Origin: a bacterium
GTDB lineage: Bacteria; Vulcanimicrobiota; JABDET01
Direction: 5' to 3'
Length of the DNA stretch: 64,000 nt
Assembly: GCA_021817145.1 (NCBI GenBank)
Contig: JAKAVV010000012.1
Location: 1 to 64,000 of the forward strand
How positions within the stretch are numbered: the first letter of the stretch is position 1; each line of letters starts with the position of its first letter. The position numbers and the translations under genes are program-made. The notes below the pieces were generated by a model. That model searched no databases. It saw nothing but the letters and a program-made list of their open reading frames with translations, and was not told the origin of the DNA. Positions 51,240 to 59,885 of this stretch are shown here, piece by piece.

Positions 51240-52274
51240 ATGCTGGCTGTCATGAAAAATGAGAAGATGAAAGGGGCAGCCATTGGGGAAACTCAGATCC
51301 CGTCCATTGGACATGGAGATTTACTGGTTAAAGTCAAAGCAGCTTCGATTTGTGGAACCGATGTTCACATTTATAACTGGGATGGATGGGCAGCCAATCG
51401 AATTAAACCACCGATGATTTTTGGCCATGAATTCTGTGGAGAAGTAATTGAAACAGGAGATATGGTTAAAGGAGTTAAAAAAGGGGATTACATTTCTGCT
51501 GAAAGTCATATCCCCTGTGGATACTGTTATCAATGCCAAAATAATCAGATGCATATCTGTCAGAATTTAAAGATTCTTGGGATTGACATAAATGGTTCTT
51601 TTGCCGAGTATGTCAGTTTGCCCGAAGTCTGCGCCTGGAAAAATCCTGCTGATATGCCGATTGAAATAGCGAGTATTCAAGAACCCTTAGGAAATGCGGT
51701 CTATGCTGTTCTAGCAGAAGAGGTTGCAGGAAAATCGGTTGTTGTTTTTGGGTGCGGACCCAGCGGATTGTTTTCTACAGGAGTTGCTGCTGCTTCTGGC
51801 GCTTATCCTGTGATTTCCGTGATTAAACACGAATTTCGGAGAGAAATCGCGAAAAAAATGGGCGCAAATGTGATTTTAAAAACGGGAGAAGATTTAATTG
51901 TAGAAGGAATTTTAAAAGCAACCAGTGGTCAAGGCGCTGATGTTGTCCTTGAAATGACGGGAAATCCTGATGCCATTCATCAGGCTTTTCAGGTTGTAAA
52001 AAAAGGGGGAAGAGTAACTCTGTTCGGGATTTCAAGTGAACCTGTCAGTCTGGATATGGCTAATCAGATTATTTTTAAAGGGATTCGTGTTTATGGGATT
52101 AATGGAAGGGTAATGTATCAGACATGGCATAAAATGAGAAGCCTTCTGCAGTCAGGGAAATTAAATCCTAAACCTGTGATTACGCATCAGTTTTCTTTAT
52201 CAGAGTTTGAAAAAGGAATGACTGCTATGACGGCTAAGGATCGGAAATGCGGAAAAGTCGTTCTATTCGCTTGA
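51240..52274 (+). CDS. tdh: L-threonine 3-dehydrogenase-like zinc dehydrogenase
   Basis: A 344-residue medium-chain dehydrogenase. It has the Tdh-specific N-terminal motif 'SICGTDVHIYNWDGWAANRI', zinc ligands 'GHEFCGEV' and the structural-zinc Cys cluster 'HIPCGYCYQCQNNQMHICQ', and the Rossmann loop 'VVFGCGPSGLFSTGVAAASG'. The family oxidises threonine to 2-amino-3-ketobutyrate. The kbl ligase usually paired with tdh is not adjacent. Its stop lies 3 bp from the convergent HEAT-repeat gene. Confidence 0.87.
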   Translation: MLAVMKNEKMKGAAIGETQIPSIGHGDLLVKVKAASICGTDVHIYNWDGWAANRIKPPMIFGHEFCGEVIETGDMVKGVKKGDYISAESHIPCGYCYQCQNNQMHICQNLKILGIDINGSFAEYVSLPEVCAWKNPADMPIEIASIQEPLGNAVYAVLAEEVAGKSVVVFGCGPSGLFSTGVAAASGAYPVISVIKHEFRREIAKKMGANVILKTGEDLIVEGILKATSGQGADVVLEMTGNPDAIHQAFQVVKKGGRVTLFGISSEPVSLDMANQIIFKGIRVYGINGRVMYQTWHKMRSLLQSGKLNPKPVITHQFSLSEFEKGMTAMTAKDRKCGKVVLFA

Positions 52275-52277
52275 CTC

Positions 52278-52784
52278 TCATAAATGCCATTCTCCCTGCT
52301 GTATGCTGTTCATGGCATGAAGAGCAAGATATCGAATGGTAGGACTGCCTGCTTTTTGAACCAGGCACAGTAAAAGGGGAACATCTTCTTTCGTTCCATA
52401 AGGAGGCTCAAAAGCAGGAACAACCAGTCTGATTAAATCCCAGTCTTCTCCTTCTAAAATACGAATCAGGTCAGGTTTTGCCGCCGCAGGTTTTATTCGC
52501 GCCAGCCGCCGCGCAGATTCAAGTCTTAGATCAGGTTCTTCGCTCCGAAGCGCATCTCTTAATCCTTCTACTGCCAGATCCCCTCCAATGTCCGCAAAAG
52601 CTTTTAAGATTTCTCTTTTAACTTCAAGATGCCTTTCTTTGTTATATGCCCCTCTAAGCTCAGGAAGAATCTCTTTTATTTTTTCTTTTCGAATAAACTG
52701 AATCGCTTCAAGGCGCTTAGATTTAGATAAAGAGTGAATCGCCCGAATCAGATCTTCATTCTGCGGTTTTTCAATTTTTTCCAG
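52278..52784 (-). CDS. HEAT-repeat protein starting at CTG
   Basis: An open frame of 168 codons with no ATG, GTG or TTG near its start. It begins at CTG, two codons after an in-frame TAA, with AAGGAAAG upstream. The product reads as HEAT repeats: 'EILPELRGAYNKERHLEVKR', 'EILKAFADIGGDLAVEGLRD', 'SEEPDLRLESARRLARIKP'. The stop is TGA at 52278-52280. It follows hpnH by about 26 bp on the same strand and is probably a member of the hopanoid operon. Codon usage and repeat periodicity argue that it is real. The start codon is my inference. Confidence 0.75.
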   Translation of the reverse strand: MEKIEKPQNEDLIRAIHSLSKSKRLEAIQFIRKEKIKEILPELRGAYNKERHLEVKREILKAFADIGGDLAVEGLRDALRSEEPDLRLESARRLARIKPAAAKPDLIRILEGEDWDLIRLVVPAFEPPYGTKEDVPLLLCLVQKAGSPTIRYLALHAMNSIQQGEWHL

Positions 52785-52810
52785 AGATTAAACTTTCCTT
52801 AGCCGGGATA

Positions 52811-53959
52811 TCAATTCTTGTGTGTACCGGCTGTTACGAAGAAATTTTCTAATTGGACGATTGGACCTGCTGGAGATAACTGCGTCGGTTTAGGAGGAAC
52901 AGGCACAGGAGCATTCTCTCTGATCTTGCTTTCTCTGCTCGGGGCAAACATTTGCCACATAAACATTCTAAATCCATCCATCATTCGGGTTAAAAAGTTC
53001 CCTTTCAAAGCCAGAAATGCGACAGGATCATAGCCAACATGAACCATGCAGTTTTCACATCTGGGATCTTTACCTGGTCCATATTTGCTCCAGTCGGTTT
53101 TGGTAACCAGATCTTGGTAAGACTTGTAATGTCCATCTGTCATTAAATAACAAGGACCTTTCCACCCTTTCGGGTTATAAGTTGGGACACCCCATGCTGC
53201 GCAGGACAATTCTCGTTTTCCCTGGAGGAACTCCAGGAAAATAGGGGTATTGTGCAGTCTGTGCTTTTTCATCAGTTTATCTACTTCTTTAAATTTTTCT
53301 CGAATTTCATCTTTTGTAATCAGAAAGATTTCCTGGTTTGAGACAGATGAATAAGCTCCTGCAGGAGTGATCATATATCCATCTACCCCAAGAGTATCGA
53401 GATAATCCATTAAAAGCTCAACTTCCCGCATATCGGTCTCTTTAAAAATGGTAGTATTAATCGTAACCTGGAATCCTGCTTTTTTAGCTGCTTTAATCCC
53501 ATTAACAGCGGTTTTAAAAACCCCTTTTCTTTCAACCAGCATGTCATGAGTTTCTTCAAGTCCATCCAGATGGATAGCAAAAAAGAAGCGGCTCGAAGGT
53601 TTAAACTCTTTCAGTTTTTTTTCTAGAAACATAGCATTGGTGGCTACATAAACGATTTTTTTTCGTTTGAGAAGTTCGTCAACAAGCTCTGCAATATGGG
53701 GATAAATAAGGGGTTCTCCTCCACAGATCGAGACAATTGGAGTGCCTGAAGTATCTACAGCTTTTAGACAGTCCTCAACAGAAACATATTGATTGATTGT
53801 GTCTTTATACTCTCGAATTCGTCCGCACCCTGTGCAAGTTAAATTGCAGGCATGAAGCGGTTCAAGCATCATAACCATGGGAAAATATTTGTCTCCTTTC
53901 AGAGCCCTTTTCATGAGATACCATGAAAGAGAGGTATTGACAATAAGTGGGAAACGCAT
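52811..53959 (-). CDS. hpnH: Adenosylhopane synthase HpnH (radical SAM)
   Basis: A 382-residue radical SAM enzyme that joins the adenosyl radical to diploptene to form adenosylhopane, the first step to extended hopanoids. The cluster motif is C-x3-C-x2-C in 'LHACNLTCTGCGRI'. Other conserved points are 'SICGGEPLIYPHIAELV', 'FFAIHLDGLEETHD' and the C-terminal Cys motif 'CENCMVHVGYDP'. It lies 1 bp after the shc stop. Confidence 0.93.
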   Translation of the reverse strand: MRFPLIVNTSLSWYLMKRALKGDKYFPMVMMLEPLHACNLTCTGCGRIREYKDTINQYVSVEDCLKAVDTSGTPIVSICGGEPLIYPHIAELVDELLKRKKIVYVATNAMFLEKKLKEFKPSSRFFFAIHLDGLEETHDMLVERKGVFKTAVNGIKAAKKAGFQVTINTTIFKETDMREVELLMDYLDTLGVDGYMITPAGAYSSVSNQEIFLITKDEIREKFKEVDKLMKKHRLHNTPIFLEFLQGKRELSCAAWGVPTYNPKGWKGPCYLMTDGHYKSYQDLVTKTDWSKYGPGKDPRCENCMVHVGYDPVAFLALKGNFLTRMMDGFRMFMWQMFAPSRESKIRENAPVPVPPKPTQLSPAGPIVQLENFFVTAGTHKN

Positions 53960-53960
53960 T

Positions 53961-56018
53961 TTAAGCCTCCTTTAATAGTTCCAAAACTTTTGATGATAGA
54001 TTGTCAAAAGCTGGAGTGTACAAATCTAACTCTTCTGTTTTGTTCTCTTCTGTTTGAGATACCATTTTTTTCAAGTACATTCCAAAAGCAAACAAAGGAA
54101 AATAATGGCGATATAAATGATATTTGAGGTAGAACACTTTTGGGAATCCTGTTCCTGTAAAAAGATTCTCCTCCCAGGTATCTTCTTCATTTTGTTTTGA
54201 GGTAAGCCAGCGCATTCCTTTGATGAAAGCGCTGCTTTCGTAATCTCCTCCTGCCATCAGAGCCATTAATGCCCATGCCGTCTGTGAAGGAGTGCTTTTC
54301 GTGATTTCAGGAGCATGCAATTTGTAATCTTCATAAGTGTGACAAGACTCTCCCCATCCTCCGTCCGAATTTTGAACAGAATAGATCCAGTCAATCGCTT
54401 TTCGTATATAAGGCTCCTGCATATCTTCTCCAATGCAAGAGAGTCCTTTTAAAACCTGCCAAGTTCCATAAAGGTAGTTAACACCCCATCTTCCATACCA
54501 GCATCCTTCCGGCTCTTGAGATTGTTTTAAATATCGGATCGCTTTTTTGACACAGGAAGATGCAGTTGAGTATCCATAAGAAGCAAGAGCTTCAAGGGTT
54601 CTTCCTGTTATGTCAGGACAGCTTGGATCCAGCATGGCATTGTGATCCGCAAAAGGAACGTGGGTTAAGATTTCATGATTATTGTCCCGATCAAAAGCGG
54701 CCCATCCGCCATCTTTGCACTGCATTCCGAGGATCCATTTTAATCCTCTGGAAACACTCCCTTTTTTTTCGGGGAGATGAAGGCGAGAAAGTCCAATGAG
54801 CGCCATGGATGTATCATCTACATCAGGGTAAAATTCATTGTTAAATTCAAAAGCCCATCCTCCAACAGGAAGATCAGGATTGGTAATTTTCCAATCTCCT
54901 TCTTCTGCAACCTCTTTTGAGAGAAGCCAGTATCCGGCTCTTAATAAATCGGGATGCTGTGAAGGAACTCCGCTTTCATGAAGAGCCGTGATCGCTAAAG
55001 CTGTGTCCCAAACAGGGGAAAGACAGGGCTGCATCCTCAGCGCTCCGTTTTCTAAAATTTCAAGCCCTTCCAGCTGCTTCATGGCTTCTTTAAAAGCAGG
55101 ATGGGATTCCTGATAACCCATTAACTTGAGCGCCATGACAGCATTTACCATGGGCGGGAAAATAGCTCCTAGTCCATCGCTCTTCCGTGAGTGGTCCAGA
55201 ATCCATTCTTCCGCTTTTTTTAGAGCGATTTTTCGGAAAGGAGTCAAGCGGCGTTTTTCAGCCCATTTTAATGCTCGATCAAGAGCAAAGAAAAAATTCC
55301 TCCAAGAAAAAAACTTCGATGATTTTTCTCCTTTCAGTTCTTCTGAAGAGCTGCTGTGTTCTTGATTGTCAACAAACAGTTCGCGAATATTGACAGGTGT
55401 TTTAATAACAGGCTTGTGCGCCCAAATAATGCTTAAAGGAACAACAATGGTTCTTGACCAGGCTGACATGGCATAAATATTATAGTATGCCCATTTAGGG
55501 AAAAGGATAATTTCAGGAGGAACAGCAGGACATTTTTCCCATGGGTATTGACCCAGGACAGCCAAATAGATTTTGGTAAAACTGTTTGCCTTGTCTACTC
55601 CTCCCAGGGAGCGGATCAATCTTTTTGCTTTTTGCATAAAAGGTTTTGATGGATCATAACCCGCTAACTTTAAAGCAAAGTATGCTTTAATAGAAGAGGA
55701 AATCTCTGGGGGACCTCCTGGGAAAATACTCCAGCCTCCGTGATCTTCCTGTTTCTGCAAGATATACCGAGCTAATGCTTTTATCTTTTTTTGATTTTTC
55801 CTTAACCCTAAAAAGGTTAAAAGAAGAATATACTCAGATTCTAAAATCGTGTCCCCTTCTAGTTCGCCCGCCCAGTACCCTTCGTCAGTCTGCTGCTCTA
55901 GAAGCCATCTTTGTGCTCGCTCCGAAGCGTCCTGCACTTTAGCCAATAAAGCTTCTTGACTCTTGTCAGGGATACTGAAAAAGGGCTCCCGATCAAGGAT
56001 ATAATTCGGGACAGCCAT
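53961..56018 (-). CDS. shc: Squalene-hopene cyclase
   Basis: A 685-residue triterpene cyclase, full length. The acid catalytic D-x-D-D appears as 'YPDVDDTSMALIGL' near residue 400. Repeated QW motifs are present ('QDGGWAAFDRDN', 'SDGGWGESCHTYED', 'EGCWYGRWGVNYLYGTW'). It works at the cytoplasmic membrane, folding squalene to hopene. With hpnH it shows that the organism makes elongated hopanoids. Genes for squalene synthesis are not in the window. Confidence 0.95.
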   Translation of the reverse strand: MAVPNYILDREPFFSIPDKSQEALLAKVQDASERAQRWLLEQQTDEGYWAGELEGDTILESEYILLLTFLGLRKNQKKIKALARYILQKQEDHGGWSIFPGGPPEISSSIKAYFALKLAGYDPSKPFMQKAKRLIRSLGGVDKANSFTKIYLAVLGQYPWEKCPAVPPEIILFPKWAYYNIYAMSAWSRTIVVPLSIIWAHKPVIKTPVNIRELFVDNQEHSSSSEELKGEKSSKFFSWRNFFFALDRALKWAEKRRLTPFRKIALKKAEEWILDHSRKSDGLGAIFPPMVNAVMALKLMGYQESHPAFKEAMKQLEGLEILENGALRMQPCLSPVWDTALAITALHESGVPSQHPDLLRAGYWLLSKEVAEEGDWKITNPDLPVGGWAFEFNNEFYPDVDDTSMALIGLSRLHLPEKKGSVSRGLKWILGMQCKDGGWAAFDRDNNHEILTHVPFADHNAMLDPSCPDITGRTLEALASYGYSTASSCVKKAIRYLKQSQEPEGCWYGRWGVNYLYGTWQVLKGLSCIGEDMQEPYIRKAIDWIYSVQNSDGGWGESCHTYEDYKLHAPEITKSTPSQTAWALMALMAGGDYESSAFIKGMRWLTSKQNEEDTWEENLFTGTGFPKVFYLKYHLYRHYFPLFAFGMYLKKMVSQTEENKTEELDLYTPAFDNLSSKVLELLKEA

Positions 56019-56269
56019 TTTTCACCTTCCTTTCTTAACTTTTGCTTCTCACCACCTGTATAAAATTTAAAAATTCACCCTTATTTTCTTGTCTTAGGTC
56101 TAAATTCCTTCTCCCTGTATAACCCCTTTGCTGAACCCATCAAGCCCGGGCGATTAAAAGAGATTATTTTCTTGCGAATCAAGAAGGATTGGTGTCATTT
56201 AAGGCGAAAAAGCCAACATTTACGGCGATATCAATCGCTCAATGAAATCCACTTTTAAAGCTTAAAACA

Positions 56270-56749
56270 ATGAAAAGCAGCGGTTTTACCCTTCTTGAAC
56301 TTTTCTTAGCCCTTGGCATACTGGCGATTTTGCTTGCTTTTGGAATACCCCTGTATAAAAAGTTTACTTTAAGGAAAGCCCTGCAAAATTCTTCTGTTAT
56401 TTTAGAAAGAGCGATCCAGGAGAGAAAACAAAGAGCCGCAGCAATAGGGGATTGGGCAGGACTCTGCATCCAGAAACAGGGGCTGATTGATTCTTATGTT
56501 TTCAATCCTTTCAGCGGGACAGCAGCTCAAAAAAGAATGGTGAATCTTTCGAGCAGTTTCGGCATTTCACTGGACATTACTGTTTCTCATCTCTATTCCT
56601 CTTATCCCTGTGGTCCCAGTGAGATAAATATTCCTTTATCTCCTGATCCTAATTTCATGAATGACTGGTCAGGAACAGTATCTTTACAGTCAGGAGGAAT
56701 GACCTGGCATATCGTTAAAAAAGGGGATCTTTTAACTAATGGACCTTAA
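56270..56749 (+). CDS. Prepilin-like protein (GspH/FimT type)
   Basis: A 159-residue pseudopilin with the type IV N-methylation motif 'SGFTLLELFLALGILAILLAFG' (cut after Gly, Glu5 present), a long helix, and a C-terminal region with strands. It is first of three pseudopilin-like genes and overlaps the next one by 11 bp. Confidence 0.85.
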   Translation: MKSSGFTLLELFLALGILAILLAFGIPLYKKFTLRKALQNSSVILERAIQERKQRAAAIGDWAGLCIQKQGLIDSYVFNPFSGTAAQKRMVNLSSSFGISLDITVSHLYSSYPCGPSEINIPLSPDPNFMNDWSGTVSLQSGGMTWHIVKKGDLLTNGP

Positions 56750-57230
56750 AAAAAGAACTTTACATAAGGGGTATTTTTACAGCAGTTATGCTGAGGGATA
56801 TGCTCTTTTAATGGTCCTATTATTTATGGCTCTCCTTTTTATTTTAACCACCTCTCTTGTTTTGCAGGTTCATTCTTCCACAGAAGAAGGACTTGCTGTT
56901 ACCCGTGAATTGGAAAGCTTGACAGCTGCAGACAGTGGAATTCAATATGCTCTGGAAAAAGTCAGATGGAAGGTTCCTCTGCGGGATTCTGCTGTAGCTG
57001 CAGATTGGCATTTGCTCCAGTCTCAACAGGGGGAAAGCGCCTGTTTTAAAGTGTTTGTTCTTTCAACCTCTTCAACCCAAGTCGTTGTGCAGTCTTATGG
57101 AGAGTTGGTGAGAAATGGATGTGGAGAGCATTCTCGAGATTCCGAAAACCTGCTTTCCGCTAAAATTTTAGAAGGGACCATTAATTTTAATCGCTGCAGT
57201 TTGGTAAGCTGGCAGGAGGTCCTGCCATGA
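56739..57230 (+). CDS. PilX/minor pilin-like membrane protein
   Basis: A 163-residue protein with a hydrophobic helix ('ALLMVLLFMALLFILTTSLV') followed by 'LESLTAADSGIQYALEKVRW', the layout of PilX-type minor pilins ('A-A-x-S-G/A' region). It lacks a standard G-F-x-L-x-E cleavage site. Cys residues further on could form a disulfide. It is encoded between two pseudopilins and overlaps both. Confidence 0.7.
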   Translation: MDLKKRTLHKGYFYSSYAEGYALLMVLLFMALLFILTTSLVLQVHSSTEEGLAVTRELESLTAADSGIQYALEKVRWKVPLRDSAVAADWHLLQSQQGESACFKVFVLSTSSTQVVVQSYGELVRNGCGEHSRDSENLLSAKILEGTINFNRCSLVSWQEVLP

Positions 57231-57628
57231 AAGGTTATTCTCTTTTAGAGGTTGTGTTAGCTGTTTTTATTTTAACAGGTCTTGTTATGGCGGCTTTTTC
57301 TGTGTTTGAGCAGGGCTCAAAAGAGTCTTTAAAGATCAACAGTCAGATTATGACGGCAGAACTGGCTCAAGAAATCGTGGAAAAACTGCACTCTTTGTAT
57401 TCGGGAGAGATTCAAACTCTGCCTGAACCTTCCCGATTTCCTCCCCCTTTTCAGCAGTACGAATATTTGTATGAGGTTGAGAAACCCCCTTTTCCCAGTC
57501 TGCCTAATCTGCAGAAAATTTCAGTTTTTGTGAAGGGTCCTTTAAATCAAAACAGGAGGTCTTCTTTTGCCACTTCTGTTGTAAACCTGACATTTTTACT
57601 GGCTGAACAGCCCTATACTCCCCCATGA
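57227..57628 (+). CDS. Prepilin-like protein (PilV/GspI type)
   Basis: A 133-residue pseudopilin with 'MKGYSLLEVVLAVFILTGLV', cleaved after Gly3, then a helix and a short C-terminal domain with no clear family. It overlaps its neighbours by 4 bp on both sides. Confidence 0.82.
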   Translation: MKGYSLLEVVLAVFILTGLVMAAFSVFEQGSKESLKINSQIMTAELAQEIVEKLHSLYSGEIQTLPEPSRFPPPFQQYEYLYEVEKPPFPSLPNLQKISVFVKGPLNQNRRSSFATSVVNLTFLLAEQPYTPP

Positions 57629-57645
57629 GAAGATTAAATTGCTCC

Positions 57646-58419
57646 ATGAAAAAATTATTCCTATTTCGCTTCCTTATTTTTATGATTTCAAGTTTTATTC
57701 TGCTGCCCGCTTTTTCTCTGGCTTCAGGATCTCCGGTATCTTTTCGCTTCATGGCTCCTTCTGTCTCTGAACCAGGAGATCCACAGGTTTTAACAGCTCT
57801 AAAGCAGGAAATCCAAAATTTCCCAGATTCTGCTCCTCTAAGAAGAGATTTGGGGGAGTTCTATCTAAAATCAGGAGAATACAAGGAAGCTGAACAAGCA
57901 TTTCAGACAGCCATAACCTTAAATTCAAGCGATTTAAAATCTCGATACGATCTGGGGCTTGCTTACGAAAACGCAAAAGATTATCAAGAGGCAAGAAAGA
58001 TTTATCTTCAAACTCTATATTGGAATGAACAACACCTTGATTATAAAATTGGAATTTGCTATCTGGATATGAAAAAATATCGAAGAGCCTCCTATAGCTT
58101 AAGTAAGGCGCTTAAACTGGAAAACACGGCAAAAATAAATTATGCCATGGCTCTTGCATTAGCAGGACAGCGCGATTATTCAGGAGCTTTGCAGGCTCTG
58201 AAGGTAGCCAGACAAAAAGATCCTGATTTTAGAGAATGGAAAAAGTTTTTTGGGAGCCGCGATTTTCTATGGAAAAAAGAGGATAGATGGGAAGAAAAGG
58301 TTCATGAAAAACTTTTTATTTGGATTGGAGTCTGTTTCAGCATTTTTTGGATCCTCCTTTTCATTTATTTTAGGGAAAAGTTCTTCTTCTTTAGAAAAGA
58401 AGAGGAAGAAGAGTATTAA
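57646..58419 (+). CDS. Exported TPR protein with C-terminal membrane helix
   Basis: A 257-residue protein with an N-terminal signal ('KLFLFRFLIFMISSFILLPAF'), at least three TPR units (for example 'APLRRDLGEFYLKSGEYKEA' and 'KSRYDLGLAYENAKDYQEA') and a C-terminal membrane helix ('IWIGVCFSIFWILLFIYF') with an acidic tail. The layout suggests a periplasmic TPR held in the inner membrane, plausibly helping the pilin proteins encoded upstream. ATG 57646 is preferred for the signal sequence. ATG 57625, inside the upstream stop overlap, is an alternative. Confidence 0.78.
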   Translation: MKKLFLFRFLIFMISSFILLPAFSLASGSPVSFRFMAPSVSEPGDPQVLTALKQEIQNFPDSAPLRRDLGEFYLKSGEYKEAEQAFQTAITLNSSDLKSRYDLGLAYENAKDYQEARKIYLQTLYWNEQHLDYKIGICYLDMKKYRRASYSLSKALKLENTAKINYAMALALAGQRDYSGALQALKVARQKDPDFREWKKFFGSRDFLWKKEDRWEEKVHEKLFIWIGVCFSIFWILLFIYFREKFFFFRKEEEEEY

Positions 58420-58494
58420 GGCTCTTTTCCAGGCTTTGCTCAATTATTTCGCATTCAGGAGGTTTTTTTCTGGATTTGGAAAACAATTTAAGAC

Positions 58495-59052
58495 ATGATT
58501 TCTACGAATGATTTAAGAACAGGAGTAACGGTTGAGCTGGAAGGAGAACTTTATACAGTGGTGGACTTCCAGCATGTTAAGCCAGGAAAAGGTTCCCCTT
58601 TTGTTCGAACAAAATTAAAAAATGTAAAAACAGGTTATTCCCTTGAAAAAACTTTTAATGCGGGGGAGAAGCTGAATCGAGCGCGGATTGATCGAAAAGA
58701 GATGCAGTATCTTTACAGCACAGGGGATGAATATGTTTTCATGGACATGGAAACTTATGACCAGCACCATTTTAGCAAAGCTCTTCTTGGAGAGGGGGTG
58801 AATTATCTAAAAGAAAGCATGATCGTTTCATCCTTAAGTCACAATGGAGAAGTCTTTTCTGTTGAAGTTCCCAATTTTGTGGAACTGAAGATTATTGAAA
58901 CAGAGCCAGGGGTTCGCGGGGATAGAGCTCAAGCAGGAACAAAACCTGCTAAACTGGAAACAGGCGCCATTGTTCAGGTTCCTCTTTTTGTCGAAACAGG
59001 GGAGATGATTCAAATTGACACCAGAACAGGAGAATATTTAAAACGAGCATGA
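58495..59052 (+). CDS. efp: Elongation factor P
   Basis: A 185-residue EF-P that relieves ribosome stalling at proline runs. The tip loop is 'HVKPGKGSPFVRTKLKNV' with a Lys at the usual modified position, and the C-terminal domain carries 'VEVPNFVELKIIETEPGVRG' and 'IDTRTGEYLKRA'. It overlaps the next gene by 4 bp. Confidence 0.96.
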   Translation: MISTNDLRTGVTVELEGELYTVVDFQHVKPGKGSPFVRTKLKNVKTGYSLEKTFNAGEKLNRARIDRKEMQYLYSTGDEYVFMDMETYDQHHFSKALLGEGVNYLKESMIVSSLSHNGEVFSVEVPNFVELKIIETEPGVRGDRAQAGTKPAKLETGAIVQVPLFVETGEMIQIDTRTGEYLKRA

Positions 59053-59588
59053 ATCCCCCTGATCCGCATACTTATCTCCCACAGCGGATTGTTAATGGTT
59101 CAATCAAACCCGATGGATTTGAAATTTCTACTGCCGAAAAAAAGCAGCTGATCCCCTGGAACAGCATTCAACTCATTTGCCTTGGGCTGGTTGAAGAGCC
59201 TGCTCTTGAAATGCCTAAAAATTTTTACACCCAGATTAGAGATACTTTTAAACATTTTTTTTCAAAGGAAGAGAAACAGAATGAGGGGCAGCCTGTGAGA
59301 CAAACCTATTATCTAGAGATGTTTGTTTCAGGGCAGACTCTTCCTCTTCGAATGGAATCCACCAGCATCAATTATAGAAGTTTCATTGAAGAAGTGGATT
59401 ATGTGAGCAGCAGCAATTTTAAAAAATTTCTGCTGCTGCTTACCGCTAAACTGCCTGACTGCGTTTTTACAGAATCCATTTATGCGATTCTTGAAAACCA
59501 GAAATCTAATATAAAGAAGTTCGGGAATATTTATGAGTTTCAAAGGGACTGCCAGGAAAGATGGCTGAAGCAGCAGCCTAAAGCTTAA
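59049..59588 (+). CDS. Hypothetical protein between efp and gatC
   Basis: A 179-residue soluble protein with no recognised family. The first half ('IVNGSIKPDGFEISTAEKKQ', 'IPWNSIQLICLGLVEE') could be a PH-like or beta-barrel region, and the second half is helical ('SSNFKKFLLLLTAKLPD'). It overlaps efp by 4 bp and ends 3 bp before gatC, so it is tightly bound into this translation operon. Confidence 0.6.
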   Translation: MNPPDPHTYLPQRIVNGSIKPDGFEISTAEKKQLIPWNSIQLICLGLVEEPALEMPKNFYTQIRDTFKHFFSKEEKQNEGQPVRQTYYLEMFVSGQTLPLRMESTSINYRSFIEEVDYVSSSNFKKFLLLLTAKLPDCVFTESIYAILENQKSNIKKFGNIYEFQRDCQERWLKQQPKA

Positions 59589-59591
59589 ACG

Positions 59592-59885
59592 ATGGATCCC
59601 TATCTCATTACCCCTGAATTGGTAAGTCATATCGCTGAACTGGCAGCTCTTGATTTAGATGCAGAAGAAAAAGCTCAATTTTTTGCAGATTTAAATCGGA
59701 TTCTGGATCACATAAAACAGCTGCGCTCTTCAAATACAGAGGATGCTGTTGAATTTCAGCCAGAAGGGAGCTTGAATCCGTTGAGAGAAGATAAAAATAT
59801 GCCCTCTTTTCCCACATCAGACATGCTGCGGAATGCCCCTGAAAAAGAAGGAGATTTTTTCAAGATCCCCCCTGTTTTAGAATGA
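59592..59885 (+). CDS. gatC: Asp-tRNA(Asn)/Glu-tRNA(Gln) amidotransferase subunit C
   Basis: A 97-residue GatC that stabilises the GatCAB complex. It shows 'LVSHIAELAALDLDAEEKAQ', 'LNRILDHIKQL' and the Pro/Arg-rich 'LREDKNMPSFPTSDMLRNAP' tail. It overlaps gatA by 4 bp. The gatB gene is not in this window. Confidence 0.92.
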   Translation: MDPYLITPELVSHIAELAALDLDAEEKAQFFADLNRILDHIKQLRSSNTEDAVEFQPEGSLNPLREDKNMPSFPTSDMLRNAPEKEGDFFKIPPVLE

